Positions 23,386 to 32,345 are shown, numbered from the stretch's first letter. The stretch is 64,000 bases of DNA from Prevotella sp. UBA6994 (GCA_002449845.1 DJXW01000034.1:71236-135235); one strand, 5' to 3'. A program made the numbers and translations. Notes: generated from the sequence alone by a model not told the origin.

Positions 23386-24285
23386 TTATTCTCCTTGCAA
23401 TTTTACTTCTCCATACATACCAATCTTGACAAATCCATCATTTTTAATGGCTATCTTGACGGCATAGACCAAGTCTGCTCGCTCATCATCGGTGAGAATG
23501 GTCTTGGGAGTAAACTCTGAACGATTGGAAATCCATGTAACGGTACCTTTGTACGTCTTCTTCTGGTTATTGCCATAATCGGCAAAGACGGTTACTTGCT
23601 GTCCTAACTTGACCTGTTGTAATTGGGCGGAAGTGACGTAAGTTCTGATAAACATGTTGTCTGTATCTGCCATCTTCAACAATGGCTTTCCCATCGTTAC
23701 AAATTCTCCACGCTCTACATATTTCTCTAATACCGTTCCCTTCATCTGTGCAATGATATGACATTTACGCAGTTGGTCATAGAGTTGACTAACTTGTACG
23801 CTGGTAGTAGCTATTTGTGAGTTGAGTGTATGCACTTGTGTGTTGAGTGACGATATTTGTGCATTGAGTTGCTTCTGAAGAACTTGCACCTGACTTGTCG
23901 CATCGTCCAGCATCTTACTTGGTGCGGCACCATCTGCAACCAACTCCTTATAACGTCTTTGCTCTTGTTGGGCTTTTAATAATTGTTGACGTGTAGCTGC
24001 TATTTGCTTTTCCATATCAGGTTTCTGACTGGAATAGACAGTTTTTGTGGATTCGAGTTGCTTGATTTTCAACCATAATTGTGTGGTGTCTATCAAGCCA
24101 ATCTCACTGCCCAAGTCAATTACATCACCTTCATGTACGTTGAAAGTAATCAATGCGCCACTTTGTTCAGCATATACTGTAGTTTCAGTAGCCTCAAATG
24201 TACCAGTGGCATCATATTCTTTTTCTTGATGATTACAAGCGGTCAATGTCAGAACCATGCTTGTTATGAACAATATCTTTTTCAT
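23386..24285 (-). CDS. HlyD-family membrane fusion lipoprotein
   Basis: 299-residue periplasmic adaptor that links the inner-membrane ABC pump to the TolC channel. The lipobox is LTAC (Cys at about 17), so it is anchored by lipid. A biotinyl-lipoyl-like half motif (TTVYAEQSGALITFNVHEGDVI) precedes a long helical hairpin (about 75-180, rich in Gln). The second half motif follows (AQMKGTVLEKYVERGEFVTMGKPLLKM), then a beta-barrel domain. It starts 3 nt downstream of the TolC gene. Confidence 0.93.
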   Translation of the reverse strand: MKKILFITSMVLTLTACNHQEKEYDATGTFEATETTVYAEQSGALITFNVHEGDVIDLGSEIGLIDTTQLWLKIKQLESTKTVYSSQKPDMEKQIAATRQQLLKAQQEQRRYKELVADGAAPSKMLDDATSQVQVLQKQLNAQISSLNTQVHTLNSQIATTSVQVSQLYDQLRKCHIIAQMKGTVLEKYVERGEFVTMGKPLLKMADTDNMFIRTYVTSAQLQQVKLGQQVTVFADYGNNQKKTYKGTVTWISNRSEFTPKTILTDDERADLVYAVKIAIKNDGFVKIGMYGEVKLQGE

Positions 24286-24288
24286 ATC

Positions 24289-25554
24289 TTAGTTATTTGT
24301 TGTATTCTTGAAGTCGTATATCTTTTTCAACATTTCTATTTCATGCATAGACAATTGCAATTTAGCGGCATTCTCGTTGTTGATTTCTTCCACGAGGTTG
24401 TTAACGTCGATGATTCCGTGAGAGAGTTTCGATTCTGCCGCCTTGCGCACGGAAGTTCTCAGTTTGATAATCTCAGAGTCTTCGTTCATAAGTTGGCGGT
24501 ATCGTTGTATTTCTTCTTCTTGTTGTATTTGTTCCAATCGATTGTTGAAGAGGAACGTTTCGCGTTGTATGTTTATAGCTTCTCTTTGGGCATTGAGCTT
24601 TGCCTTGTCATTTTTCCGTGTGTATAAAGCTCCGATGTTCCATGTCAGTCTTGCTCCAATCATTCCGTTGAGTGACCATTTGTGACGCATCATGTCTTCA
24701 AACATATTATAACCAGGATATCCATAAAAGCCTGAGGCGAAAAGGGAAAATTTGGGTTTGAGATATGAATCGAGCAACTTTTCTTGTGCCTGTGTCAGTT
24801 GTTGCTGCGTGTCAAAAAGCTTTAGTTCTGGTCGATGATTTGTGTATTTGTCTGAAATATTACTTGCAATCGGCTTTGATACTTCTTTAATTTCTATTCC
24901 ACAAAATGCCCCAAGTATCATGGTCAGCATTCTTTTTTGCGAAAGAAGGGTTGTCATTTGTTGAGCCACATTCAAACGCTCAGCCTTCATGTTGTTGTAA
25001 TCACTTTCTGCAGCTGTTCCCCTTTTAAACATGGAAGCCAATTTCTTTTCATTGGCAGAAAGGAAATCCTGTAAGTATTGGTTCAACTGGATTTGCTCGT
25101 CGAGTAGTAAGATGCCAAAGTACATCTCATTGATTCTTTGGCGAATGGCATACATCGTAACGTCATGTTGAGCAGTCTGCATATTACCTTGTTGGCGAGC
25201 CACTTCCTTTTGGTTTTTGATGGTTCCACCATCATAGATGGGTTGAGTGATGTCTATTCCCACTCTGTATTGGTCTTTTTTCAGACCTTTCATGTTCATT
25301 CCCATTTGGTTCATCATCGTTTGCATCTGTTCTGGCCAAGATGCTACGTCGCTTTGGTAAGTGGCTTGAGCGGAAGCTGTGATTTGTGGCAACCATCCTT
25401 TCTGGATGTTTGCCATCGTCAAATGTGTTGTTTGCTCCATCAATTCATATTGTTTAATCAATGGATAGTTATGCTCTGCGGCACGATAACATTCCTCCAG
25501 TGTTTGGGCATGTGCCATCAGAGGTAGGAAAAGGGCAATGAGTATTTTCTTCAT
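24289..25554 (-). CDS. TolC family outer membrane channel of the ABC exporter
   Basis: 421-residue outer-membrane factor with a signal peptide ending MAHAQ (about 17) and the two-repeat TolC helical pattern (TLEECYRAAEHNYPLIKQYE; NHRPELKLFDTQQQL). First gene of the exporter operon, followed by the adaptor, ATPase and permeases. A TATCTTTG promoter lies upstream, divergent from the AraC-type regulator promoter; the 154-bp gap between the two genes probably holds the shared operator. Confidence 0.94.
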   Translation of the reverse strand: MKKILIALFLPLMAHAQTLEECYRAAEHNYPLIKQYELMEQTTHLTMANIQKGWLPQITASAQATYQSDVASWPEQMQTMMNQMGMNMKGLKKDQYRVGIDITQPIYDGGTIKNQKEVARQQGNMQTAQHDVTMYAIRQRINEMYFGILLLDEQIQLNQYLQDFLSANEKKLASMFKRGTAAESDYNNMKAERLNVAQQMTTLLSQKRMLTMILGAFCGIEIKEVSKPIASNISDKYTNHRPELKLFDTQQQLTQAQEKLLDSYLKPKFSLFASGFYGYPGYNMFEDMMRHKWSLNGMIGARLTWNIGALYTRKNDKAKLNAQREAINIQRETFLFNNRLEQIQQEEEIQRYRQLMNEDSEIIKLRTSVRKAAESKLSHGIIDVNNLVEEINNENAAKLQLSMHEIEMLKKIYDFKNTTNN

Positions 25555-25577
25555 AATGTAATTACTTGTTTACGATG

Positions 25578-25585
25578 CAAAGATA
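25578..25585 (-). promoter_or_regulatory. -7 box TATCTTTG for the exporter operon
   Basis: TAnnTTTG match read on the minus strand, 24 nt upstream of the TolC start codon, in the divergent region shared with the AraC-type gene. Confidence 0.65.
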
Positions 25586-25682
25586 GGGTGAAATAGGGAT
25601 ATATACGTTATCTTTATTGATAAAAGAATGTTCTTTTTGTACAAAATACATTTAAAAGAAACATGTTTTGATAAAAAACCAT

Positions 25683-25690
25683 TATCTTTG
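25683..25690 (+). promoter_or_regulatory. -7 box TATCTTTG for the AraC-type regulator
   Basis: TAnnTTTG match, 18 nt upstream of the regulator ATG. Confidence 0.65.
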
Positions 25691-25708
25691 CGTAAAAAAT
25701 AAGCTATT

Positions 25709-26602
25709 ATGGCAGACTTGCAATACATTACCTTATCACATATGAAAAGAGTATTTGACATGTATGATGACATGTCGGCTAACAATTACATTTCCCAAAA
25801 TATGATTCTTGTTCGCAATCCGCCTCTCTTATGGTTGAAACGACTCCTGTCAAATGAGCCACGTGTGCTGAAAGAGATGAGAATCGTCATTCTCAAAAAA
25901 GGATGGACGAAGCCAACACTAAATCTGATGAACTATCTTTTTGAAGAAGGAGAATTGCTCTTTTTGGCATCAAATGCCATTGCACAGATACAAGATTGTT
26001 CTGATGATTTAGATGGTATAGGGTTTTCCTTGAGTGACGATTTGTTTAGTCTTGCACTCGGCAATCATGCACCGAAAGCATTTGATGGACATTTACGAGA
26101 GTTTCATTTTCATCTGAAACCTCGTGATATGGAATTTTTAGACCAGCTCCATCACCTTATATATAATAATATACGTCAGGATAATCATAGCGCACAGGTA
26201 ACGCTACATCTTATCAGCACTTTTCTTTGGTATGTTGATTATTTGTATGGACAAAGTGAAGAAAATAACCGTCAAACTCAATCTCGTGAGCAACGATTGT
26301 TTTCTGATTTCATGCAATTGGTAAGTAATAATGCGGCTCGTCAACACCAATTGGATTTCTATGCGTCTCAGTTGTGTCTATCCACTCGATATGTGAGTAC
26401 GCTCATTAAGAAAGTGAGTGGCAAATCTGCAAAGGCATGGATTGATGATGCCATCATTGCTCGTATCAAGATAGAACTGAAGCACTCTGATAAATCTGTG
26501 AATCAAATTGCGGACGAAATGGATTTCCCCAATCCTTCTTTTATGTGTAAGTATTTCAAGCGAAATACGGGTGTTACGCCAATGGAATATCGCAAAAAAT
26601 AA
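25709..26602 (+). CDS. AraC-family transcriptional regulator
   Basis: 297 residues with a C-terminal AraC-type double helix-turn-helix (about 195-297): RHQLDFYASQLCLSTRYVSTLIKKVSG for the first helix-turn-helix, and KSVNQIADEMDFPNPSFMCKYFKRNTGVTPMEYR as the diagnostic second. The N-terminal 190 residues are a cupin-like sensing domain (FSLSDDLFSLALGNH) with no assigned ligand. It is divergent from the five-gene exporter operon, so it probably controls that operon in response to an effector or export substrate. Its stop overlaps the left arm of a terminator shared with the convergent dehydrogenase gene. Confidence 0.92.
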   Translation: MADLQYITLSHMKRVFDMYDDMSANNYISQNMILVRNPPLLWLKRLLSNEPRVLKEMRIVILKKGWTKPTLNLMNYLFEEGELLFLASNAIAQIQDCSDDLDGIGFSLSDDLFSLALGNHAPKAFDGHLREFHFHLKPRDMEFLDQLHHLIYNNIRQDNHSAQVTLHLISTFLWYVDYLYGQSEENNRQTQSREQRLFSDFMQLVSNNAARQHQLDFYASQLCLSTRYVSTLIKKVSGKSAKAWIDDAIIARIKIELKHSDKSVNQIADEMDFPNPSFMCKYFKRNTGVTPMEYRKK

Positions 26603-26631
26603 CCCATCAAACAGTGTTGATGGGTTTTCCT
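26601..26631. terminator. Bidirectional terminator overlapping two gene ends
   Basis: AACCCATCAA (26601-26610) and TTGATGGGTT (26617-26626) form a 10-bp stem with a 6-nt loop, followed by TTTT on the plus strand. The arms include the AraC-type stop codon and the last codons of the dehydrogenase gene. Confidence 0.8.
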
Positions 26632-27557
26632 TCGATAAATGCCTTCACATTGTCTGTTACTATTTGAATCAAACGAATACGTGCCTCACGCGTTGCCCAT
26701 GCTATGTGGGGTGTGATGTATGCGTTTGTACAATGGAGTAGGGGATTGTCTGCTGCTGGTGGTTCTTGCCCCATTACGTCGGTGCAATAGGCAGCAAGAT
26801 GACCATTGTTGAGTGCATCAGCCACTGCTTGCTCGTCAATCAATGGACCACGCCCCGTATTGATCAAAATTGTAGATGGCTTAATCTTCTTGATGGAATC
26901 TGCATTGATAAGATGACGAGTCTCTGGAGTGAGAGGACAATGCAAGGAAATGATGTCACTTTGTGACAGTAATTCCTCCATGCTTACCTTGGTAATTCCA
27001 TTTTGTAGTGAGGAGGCTGACTTACTGGTAAAAGCAATCACTTTCATTCCAAAAGCAAAAGCGATGGTTGCCACTCGTTGACCTATGTTTCCCAATCCCA
27101 CAATGCCTATCGTCTTTCCTGCTATTTCTGTCAACGGTGTATCACTATAGCTGAAGTCGGCACTGTTGCTCCATCTTCTGTTTCTGTTTTGAATAGAATA
27201 ATGCTCCACTCGGTTTGTTACAGTCAACAGATGGGCAAAGACCATTTGTGCTACACTGTCTGTGCTGTATGCGGGAACATTGGTAACGATAATACCACGC
27301 TCATGGGCTGCATCTACATCTATCACGTTATAGCCAGTACCTGTTACACCTATATATTTAAGGTGGGGCAACTGCGCCATTTCTTCTTTCCCGAAGCAAA
27401 CTTTATTGGTCAAAACGATGTCGGCATCTTTTGCACGAGCGACAGTTTCTTGGGGAGAAGTCCGTTCGTAAACGGTTACTTCTCCCATATTTTCCAATTC
27501 TTTCCATGAGAGGTCACCAGGATTGGCGGTGAATCCATCAAGAATTACGATTTTCAT
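26607..27557 (-). CDS. D-2-hydroxyacid dehydrogenase (hydroxypyruvate reductase-like)
   Basis: 316-residue NAD-dependent dehydrogenase. The Rossmann fold carries GIVGLGNIGQ (about 150). The catalytic Arg is in NTGRGPLID, the Glu in GQEPP and the His in ITPHIAW. The closest group from motifs is glycerate dehydrogenase/hydroxypyruvate reductase (HprA-like), which reduces hydroxypyruvate or glyoxylate; phosphoglycerate dehydrogenase is excluded by the absence of an ACT domain. It lies 8 nt downstream of the GH3 gene in the same operon. Its last nine bases double as part of a terminator stem. Confidence 0.9.
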   Translation of the reverse strand: MKIVILDGFTANPGDLSWKELENMGEVTVYERTSPQETVARAKDADIVLTNKVCFGKEEMAQLPHLKYIGVTGTGYNVIDVDAAHERGIIVTNVPAYSTDSVAQMVFAHLLTVTNRVEHYSIQNRNRRWSNSADFSYSDTPLTEIAGKTIGIVGLGNIGQRVATIAFAFGMKVIAFTSKSASSLQNGITKVSMEELLSQSDIISLHCPLTPETRHLINADSIKKIKPSTILINTGRGPLIDEQAVADALNNGHLAAYCTDVMGQEPPAADNPLLHCTNAYITPHIAWATREARIRLIQIVTDNVKAFIEGKPINTV

Positions 27558-27565
27558 GCTCTTTA

Positions 27566-30046
27566 TTAAATGTTAGGTGTGTTCCACGTTTTGGTTCGTG
27601 TACATTGTATATTCTTTGTGAGTTTTCCTATCTTTAAGGTGAAATCACCTTCTTCCAATGTCCATTTACCGTCAGCTCCGACGAATGCCATGTCTTTAGC
27701 GGGTAATTGGAATGTGACGGTTTTTGTCTCACCTGGTTCAAGGGCAATCTTCGTAAATTGGCGCAGGCGTTTGTTGTCTGGTATGATTGATGCAACCAAG
27801 TCGCTGGTGTATAGTAGCACGGGTTCTTTACCAGATATATTTCCCGTATTCTTCACATCTACGGAAACGGTGAGTATGTCATCTGACGTGAATGAGGTTT
27901 TGTCAACTTGCAGATTGCTATATTCAAACGTAGTATAACTCATTCCATAACCAAATGGCCATTGCAACGAAACCTTTGCGTCATAGTTGTAGGCACCTGC
28001 CATCGTTCCCACTTCCTCACTCACCTTGTAGTCGTAATTGGCAAGTGAGTTGATTTCACGAGGATAGGTGTATGGCATCTTAGCAGAGAAGTTCACTTCT
28101 CCAGCCAAGAGGTTTGCCAATGCATCAGCACCGTAATTACCTGGTAAGAAGATGTGTACCACTGCTTTTGTCAATGGTTCGATATCTGCAATGAGGCGTG
28201 GACGTCCTTCATTCAGAATTAAGATGATAGGCTTACCTGTCTTGGCTAATTCCTTCACCAAGTTACGTTGGTTTCCTGATAACCATAAGTCGGTCAGGTT
28301 TCCTGGTGTCTCGCAATAACTGTTCTCTCCGATACATGCTACGATGACGTCAGCTTGTGCTGCAGCTTGTACGGCTTTTTCTATTTGTGGCTGAAGTTCT
28401 TCATAGTAAGCACCGTTTTCTTTATACTTCACACCTTGTTCTAATATGATGTTCTCTTGACCGTATTTGTTGCAGAGTGCTTCATAAATCGTGTTGTATT
28501 GCTCTGACAAGTCTTCAGCCTTCGAACCTTGCCATGTGTAACTCCAACCACCATTCAAACATCTCATTTGATTGGCATTGGGACCAGTGAGTAATATTTT
28601 CTTCCCTTTTGCTAATGGAAGGATGTTTTCTTCGTTTTTCAATAATACCTGTGACTCTTCTGCTGCATGGAGAGCTTTCAATGCAAACTCCTGACTTCCA
28701 AACTTTTCATAGTCTTTTCCGCCTGTATTGGGTTGGTCAAATAATCCCAAACGATATTTCACGCGAAGAATGCGGCGCACGGCATCGTCGATACGACTCA
28801 TGCTAACCTTTCCTTCATTGACCAATTCCTTCAATAGAATGCAGAAATCTACGCTATATGGGTCCATACTCATGTCGATACCTGCATTGATGGCTATGCG
28901 AATGGCATCTTTCTTGTCTTTAGCCACCTTCTCACGAGTATAGAGGTTGTTGATGTCAGCCCAGTCGGTCAGTATCATCCCATCCCAATTGAGATCTTGT
29001 TTTAGCCATTTGGTGAGGTATTCATAACTGGCATGAACGGGAACGCCGTTGATACTTGCAGAGTTGACCATGATTGTGAGTGCTCCTGCTTGAATGGCAG
29101 CTTTGAATGGCTCAAAATATTTCTCACGTAACATGAGTGGAGACAGGTAGGCTGGCGTGCGGTCTTTCCCCGTAAAGGGTGCACCATAAGCCATGTAGTG
29201 CTTCACGCTCGTTGCCACGTTGTATTTTCCCAAATGGTTCGGGTCGTTACCTTGATAACCGAGAATCTCTGCTTCTGCCATACGGGCATTGACAATCGCA
29301 TCTTCACCGAAACTCTCCCAAATACGTGACCAACGGGGATCACGACCAAGGTCGAGTACGGGATTGTAAACCCAAGGACAATTACCTGCACGACTCTCGT
29401 ATGCTGTTACTTCTGCCATTTCCTGTGCCAATTTCGTATTGAACGAGGCACCGAGGTTGATGGGTTGAGGAAACAATGTTCCTCCTTGCGTGTATGTAAC
29501 ACCATGATTGTGGTCAAGACCATAGATGTCGGGAATGCCAATGTATTTCATCGACTTCTTCTGAATCAGTCCAATCCATTCCTGCCATTGCGCTACAGTG
29601 GCTGCCTTGGTGCCTGGAGCGTTGAGGATAGAGCCTACCTTATGCTTAGAGATGCAAGTGTCGAGCATGGTCTCATTAAGTTTCCATGCCATCTTAGGCT
29701 TTCCCTCATAGATATCAAGGTTGTAACTTCCCAATCGAGCAATGATTTGCTTGTCTGATTGTTTGATAAGCTTGTTGATTTCCTTGTCCGACGTTCCGTA
29801 GGATTTAAGAACTTGTTTCACCTTGTTGCGGTCAACCTTGGCATTCTCAGCCTCCATCTTTCCCATCACGTCAAGGTTCAGTTCCAACATCTGTCCCACT
29901 TTCTCATCGAGGGTCATCTTAGCGAGTGTAGCCTCAATCTTCTGTTCGATGGCCTCATCCCTGGGTATTGCAGGTTTAATCACACTCTGTGCAGACATGG
30001 AGATTGCCATGACTGCCAAGCCAATTGTAATGAATGTTCGTCTCAT
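27566..30046 (-). CDS. Glycoside hydrolase family 3 (beta-glucosidase-like)
   Basis: 826-residue secreted GH3 enzyme. The start at 30046 gives a proper signal peptide (MRRTFITIGLAVMAISMSAQ); the open frame extends 16 codons further without signal character. GH3 N-terminal barrel with KHYMAYGAP and the nucleophile Asp361 in LTDWAD, then the alpha/beta C-terminal domain (GPNANQMRCLNGGWSY) and a fibronectin-like domain (FGYGMSYTTFEYSNL). It should cleave terminal beta-glucosyl or related sugars from oligosaccharides. The promoter TAACTTTG lies about 100 nt upstream. Operon with the 2-hydroxyacid dehydrogenase. Confidence 0.95.
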   Translation of the reverse strand: MRRTFITIGLAVMAISMSAQSVIKPAIPRDEAIEQKIEATLAKMTLDEKVGQMLELNLDVMGKMEAENAKVDRNKVKQVLKSYGTSDKEINKLIKQSDKQIIARLGSYNLDIYEGKPKMAWKLNETMLDTCISKHKVGSILNAPGTKAATVAQWQEWIGLIQKKSMKYIGIPDIYGLDHNHGVTYTQGGTLFPQPINLGASFNTKLAQEMAEVTAYESRAGNCPWVYNPVLDLGRDPRWSRIWESFGEDAIVNARMAEAEILGYQGNDPNHLGKYNVATSVKHYMAYGAPFTGKDRTPAYLSPLMLREKYFEPFKAAIQAGALTIMVNSASINGVPVHASYEYLTKWLKQDLNWDGMILTDWADINNLYTREKVAKDKKDAIRIAINAGIDMSMDPYSVDFCILLKELVNEGKVSMSRIDDAVRRILRVKYRLGLFDQPNTGGKDYEKFGSQEFALKALHAAEESQVLLKNEENILPLAKGKKILLTGPNANQMRCLNGGWSYTWQGSKAEDLSEQYNTIYEALCNKYGQENIILEQGVKYKENGAYYEELQPQIEKAVQAAAQADVIVACIGENSYCETPGNLTDLWLSGNQRNLVKELAKTGKPIILILNEGRPRLIADIEPLTKAVVHIFLPGNYGADALANLLAGEVNFSAKMPYTYPREINSLANYDYKVSEEVGTMAGAYNYDAKVSLQWPFGYGMSYTTFEYSNLQVDKTSFTSDDILTVSVDVKNTGNISGKEPVLLYTSDLVASIIPDNKRLRQFTKIALEPGETKTVTFQLPAKDMAFVGADGKWTLEEGDFTLKIGKLTKNIQCTRTKTWNTPNI

Positions 30047-30143
30047 GATTATATTTTTAATTATTAACTTCTGGTAGTTATTACATGACAACATACATAT
30101 TACATACGTTCCATATTAGATTATGTCATTGCCATTCACCACG

Positions 30144-30151
30144 CAAAGTTA
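30144..30151 (-). promoter_or_regulatory. -7 box TAACTTTG for the GH3 operon
   Basis: TAnnTTTG match read on the minus strand, giving a 5' UTR of about 90 nt. Confidence 0.55.
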
Positions 30152-30224
30152 AATAAATTATCCGAAAAATGAAAGAATGGATAAAGATATTTGCATGTTC
30201 TTTCTTTACAAAGAAAAAATTGTG

Positions 30225-30232
30225 TAATTTTG
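30225..30232 (+). promoter_or_regulatory. -7 box TAATTTTG
   Basis: TAnnTTTG match, 46 nt upstream of the AT-rich membrane protein gene. Confidence 0.5.
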
Positions 30233-30278
30233 CAAAATATTATAGGGGTGTTTATTAAAGCTTTAGCTGATATATTTT

Positions 30279-31622
30279 ATGATAGTTCGAAATATGTTTA
30301 AGTTAAGAGATGACGAACGACATATATCAATTGTGTTAATTCTTCTTTTCTCAGTTATAAATTTTTTATATATACATCAGTTTTATGGCATCTTTTGGCC
30401 TAAATTATCCGGTTATGATCCGTGGGTTCATGGCATAGTTACTGATTGGATTCATGCTTCTTATGTCTATAGTGATATATTTACGCATTCATTATTTTCC
30501 TTTTTGTTATTGCCACTTTACGGGCTCAATATGTTATGTATAAAAATTCTCGGATTTAATTGTGCTGATTATATTTTGGGAATAGTTTTGGTATTCAATT
30601 CTTTTTTTTCATTTATTTTTCTGAAGAGAATTTTTATCGATATAATTGAATTAACACATAAAGATGCCTTGTTGTTAAGCACTTTGTTTTTTTCATTTGC
30701 TTATATCATGTTGATGATTGTAGTTCCAGAACATTTCCCTTTTTCGATGTTTTTGCTGATAATGCTTCTTTATGTTTCTGGAATTAAAATCAAAAATAAT
30801 CGTCCGTTTTCTAGCTTTGAAATGATTGTCTTATATATTTTAACTGCTGGTATAACAATCACAAATGGAATCAAGGCTTTCTTTTCATATTTATTTGTAA
30901 ATGGGATTATATCCTTGTCTATAAAGAAGATCGTGTTATTATTTGTTGTTCCCACGATTTTTATTTGTTTGTTGTCTTTATTTCAGAAGCAACTGACAAA
31001 AGGAAAAGACCTTGGAATGACTACATTAGCTGTTGCGTATGAAAAAAATGCAAAATCAAAGCCTGCTTATGTGGATATTTCTAAGGTTCAATTGACCTCC
31101 AAAGAGTTGGTGGATTTTGAAAGAGTAAGAAAAGAAAGAAAAGAGAAAGAATCTGGTGATTTGATATCGGTGTATAAAAGAAGATACTTCATTGATAGTA
31201 GCTATGACAGTTTTTTCAAGGTTTTATTTTGCAATTTCTTAGGAGAATCATTTCAATTCCATAGGAATGGATTTTTAGAAAACAGAATTTTTGGTCTTTA
31301 TAAGAATCCAATTAATCATATTGTTCAAATCACTTTGTTATTAGCTGCTTTGTTTGGCTTTTATTTGGGTAGAAATGATAAATTCTTGAGATTGTGTTTA
31401 TCTTTTTTCTTAGTAGATTTTACAATTCATATCGCTTTGGGGTATGCCTTTAAAGAAATTTATATAATGGCTCCTCATTGGACGTTTTTGATTCCAATAT
31501 GTATAGGTTATTTGTTTAAATATGGAAATAGACTGAATGTTATTAGAAGTATTGTATCTGTAATAACTATTTTCTTAGTGTCTTACAATGGTTTCTTGTT
31601 CGTAAGATATTGTTGTACTTGA
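30279..31622 (+). CDS. AT-rich polytopic membrane protein, possibly DUF6080
   Basis: 447 residues with ten or more membrane helices. The N-terminus is cytoplasmic and charged (KLRDDERHISIVLILLFSVINF). A periplasmic segment with SGYDPWVHGIVTDWIHA resembles the acceptor-site loop of GT-C-type glycosyltransferases and the DUF6080 family of Bacteroidales; I am not certain of this. A hydrophilic loop rich in Lys/Arg/Glu lies at about residues 245-300. The gene is clearly more AT-rich than its neighbours, with many TTT, ATA and AAA codons, and it stands alone next to a copy of the dispersed repeat, which would suit horizontal acquisition. An alternative start is Met6. Confidence 0.7.
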   Translation: MIVRNMFKLRDDERHISIVLILLFSVINFLYIHQFYGIFWPKLSGYDPWVHGIVTDWIHASYVYSDIFTHSLFSFLLLPLYGLNMLCIKILGFNCADYILGIVLVFNSFFSFIFLKRIFIDIIELTHKDALLLSTLFFSFAYIMLMIVVPEHFPFSMFLLIMLLYVSGIKIKNNRPFSSFEMIVLYILTAGITITNGIKAFFSYLFVNGIISLSIKKIVLLFVVPTIFICLLSLFQKQLTKGKDLGMTTLAVAYEKNAKSKPAYVDISKVQLTSKELVDFERVRKERKEKESGDLISVYKRRYFIDSSYDSFFKVLFCNFLGESFQFHRNGFLENRIFGLYKNPINHIVQITLLLAALFGFYLGRNDKFLRLCLSFFLVDFTIHIALGYAFKEIYIMAPHWTFLIPICIGYLFKYGNRLNVIRSIVSVITIFLVSYNGFLFVRYCCT

Positions 31623-31670
31623 TAGTCATTTATTCTGAAAATTCCCTACAAAAAATTTTTGGAAAAAATC

Positions 31671-32029
31671 TCAAATGAGAAATGAAATACTTCTAAATAA
31701 TGTGTTTGTGGGATCAAAATCACTGTTTTTTCTCATAATTATATGAGTTACACCTATAACTATATATGTTAGCTCGCTAATGATATATGTTACAGACGTA
31801 ACTCATATAGTTAATGAGCTATAATAATATGTTATGAATGCCCGAAAATATTGTTTTTCTGCATAATAATACAATAATTGATTGCATAAACATACAGTTA
31901 ATTTTATAAAGTGTTAATAATCAGAATTTTATATAATAGCTCAAAAAACTGCATTTTTTGTACTGATAGAGGCGTTGGTGGAAAATATCGCATTTTGGAG
32001 AGCTGTTTTTGTCACTTTTTGTTGACAAA
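31671..32029. repeat. Dispersed intergenic repeat, copy 2, with 21-bp box array
   Basis: A 359-bp diverged copy of the block at 17031-17369, same orientation and landmark order (TCAAATGAGA to GTTGACAAA). Five 15-bp boxes: TAATTATATGAGTTA (31736-31750), TAACTATATATGTTA (31757-31771), TAATGATATATGTTA (31778-31792), TAACTCATATAGTTA (31799-31813) and TATAATAATATGTTA (31820-31834), with 6-bp spacers throughout. The spacer GCTCGC here resembles GCGAGC at the third spacer of copy 1. The hairpin to the right of the array is decayed in this copy. No plausible gene is present between 31623 and 32241; an open frame at 31911-32099 is chance. Confidence 0.85.
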
Positions 32030-32190
32030 TGCTTTCGTGATGGTTGTTTGGACAGTCTATAATTATGTATTGAAGGAGCCCCACTTTATTCTTGATTAGC
32101 ATAAGCTTCACCAACCGGGTAAATCCGCTGAGCCAAAAAATCTACAAATCCCAAATTGCGCTGACCCTTCAGATGGGGGATTTTAGGGGA

Positions 32191-32234
32191 AATAAAAAAT
32201 CCGCAGGATACTGATTGACAGTTCTTGCGGATTT
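32191..32234 (-). terminator. Terminator of tRNA-Lys
   Basis: Read on the minus strand, AAATCCGCA (32234-32226) and TGCGGATTT (32205-32197) enclose a loop and are followed by TTTTATTT. It begins 8 nt after the tRNA 3' end. Confidence 0.85.
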
Positions 32235-32241
32235 ACTTTTG

Positions 32242-32314
32242 TGATCCGTTTGGGGCTCGAACCCAAGACCCCAACATTAAAAGTGTTGTGCTCTACCTGC
32301 TGAGCTAACGGATC
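32242..32314 (-). tRNA. tRNA-Lys (anticodon TTT)
   Basis: 73 nt with a full cloverleaf: acceptor stem GATCCGT/ACGGATC, D arm GCTC...GAGC, anticodon stem CAACA/TGTTG around the loop CTTTTAA (anticodon TTT), variable loop GGGTC, T arm TTGGG-TTCGAGC-CCCAA and discriminator A. CCA is not encoded. A TACCTTTG promoter and an intrinsic terminator flank it, so it is a single-gene transcript. Confidence 0.97.
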
Positions 32315-32345
32315 TCCGAATATGCTCTTCCGTTGAAAAGCGGTG

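Noticed and set aside
23226..23429. Open frame with SEFSEF repeats
   Set aside because: It is the translation of the 9-bp tandem array on the strand opposite to the operon.
31911..32099. 62-residue open frame in the second repeat copy
   Set aside because: The corresponding frame in copy 1 is interrupted by stop codons, so the repeat is non-coding.
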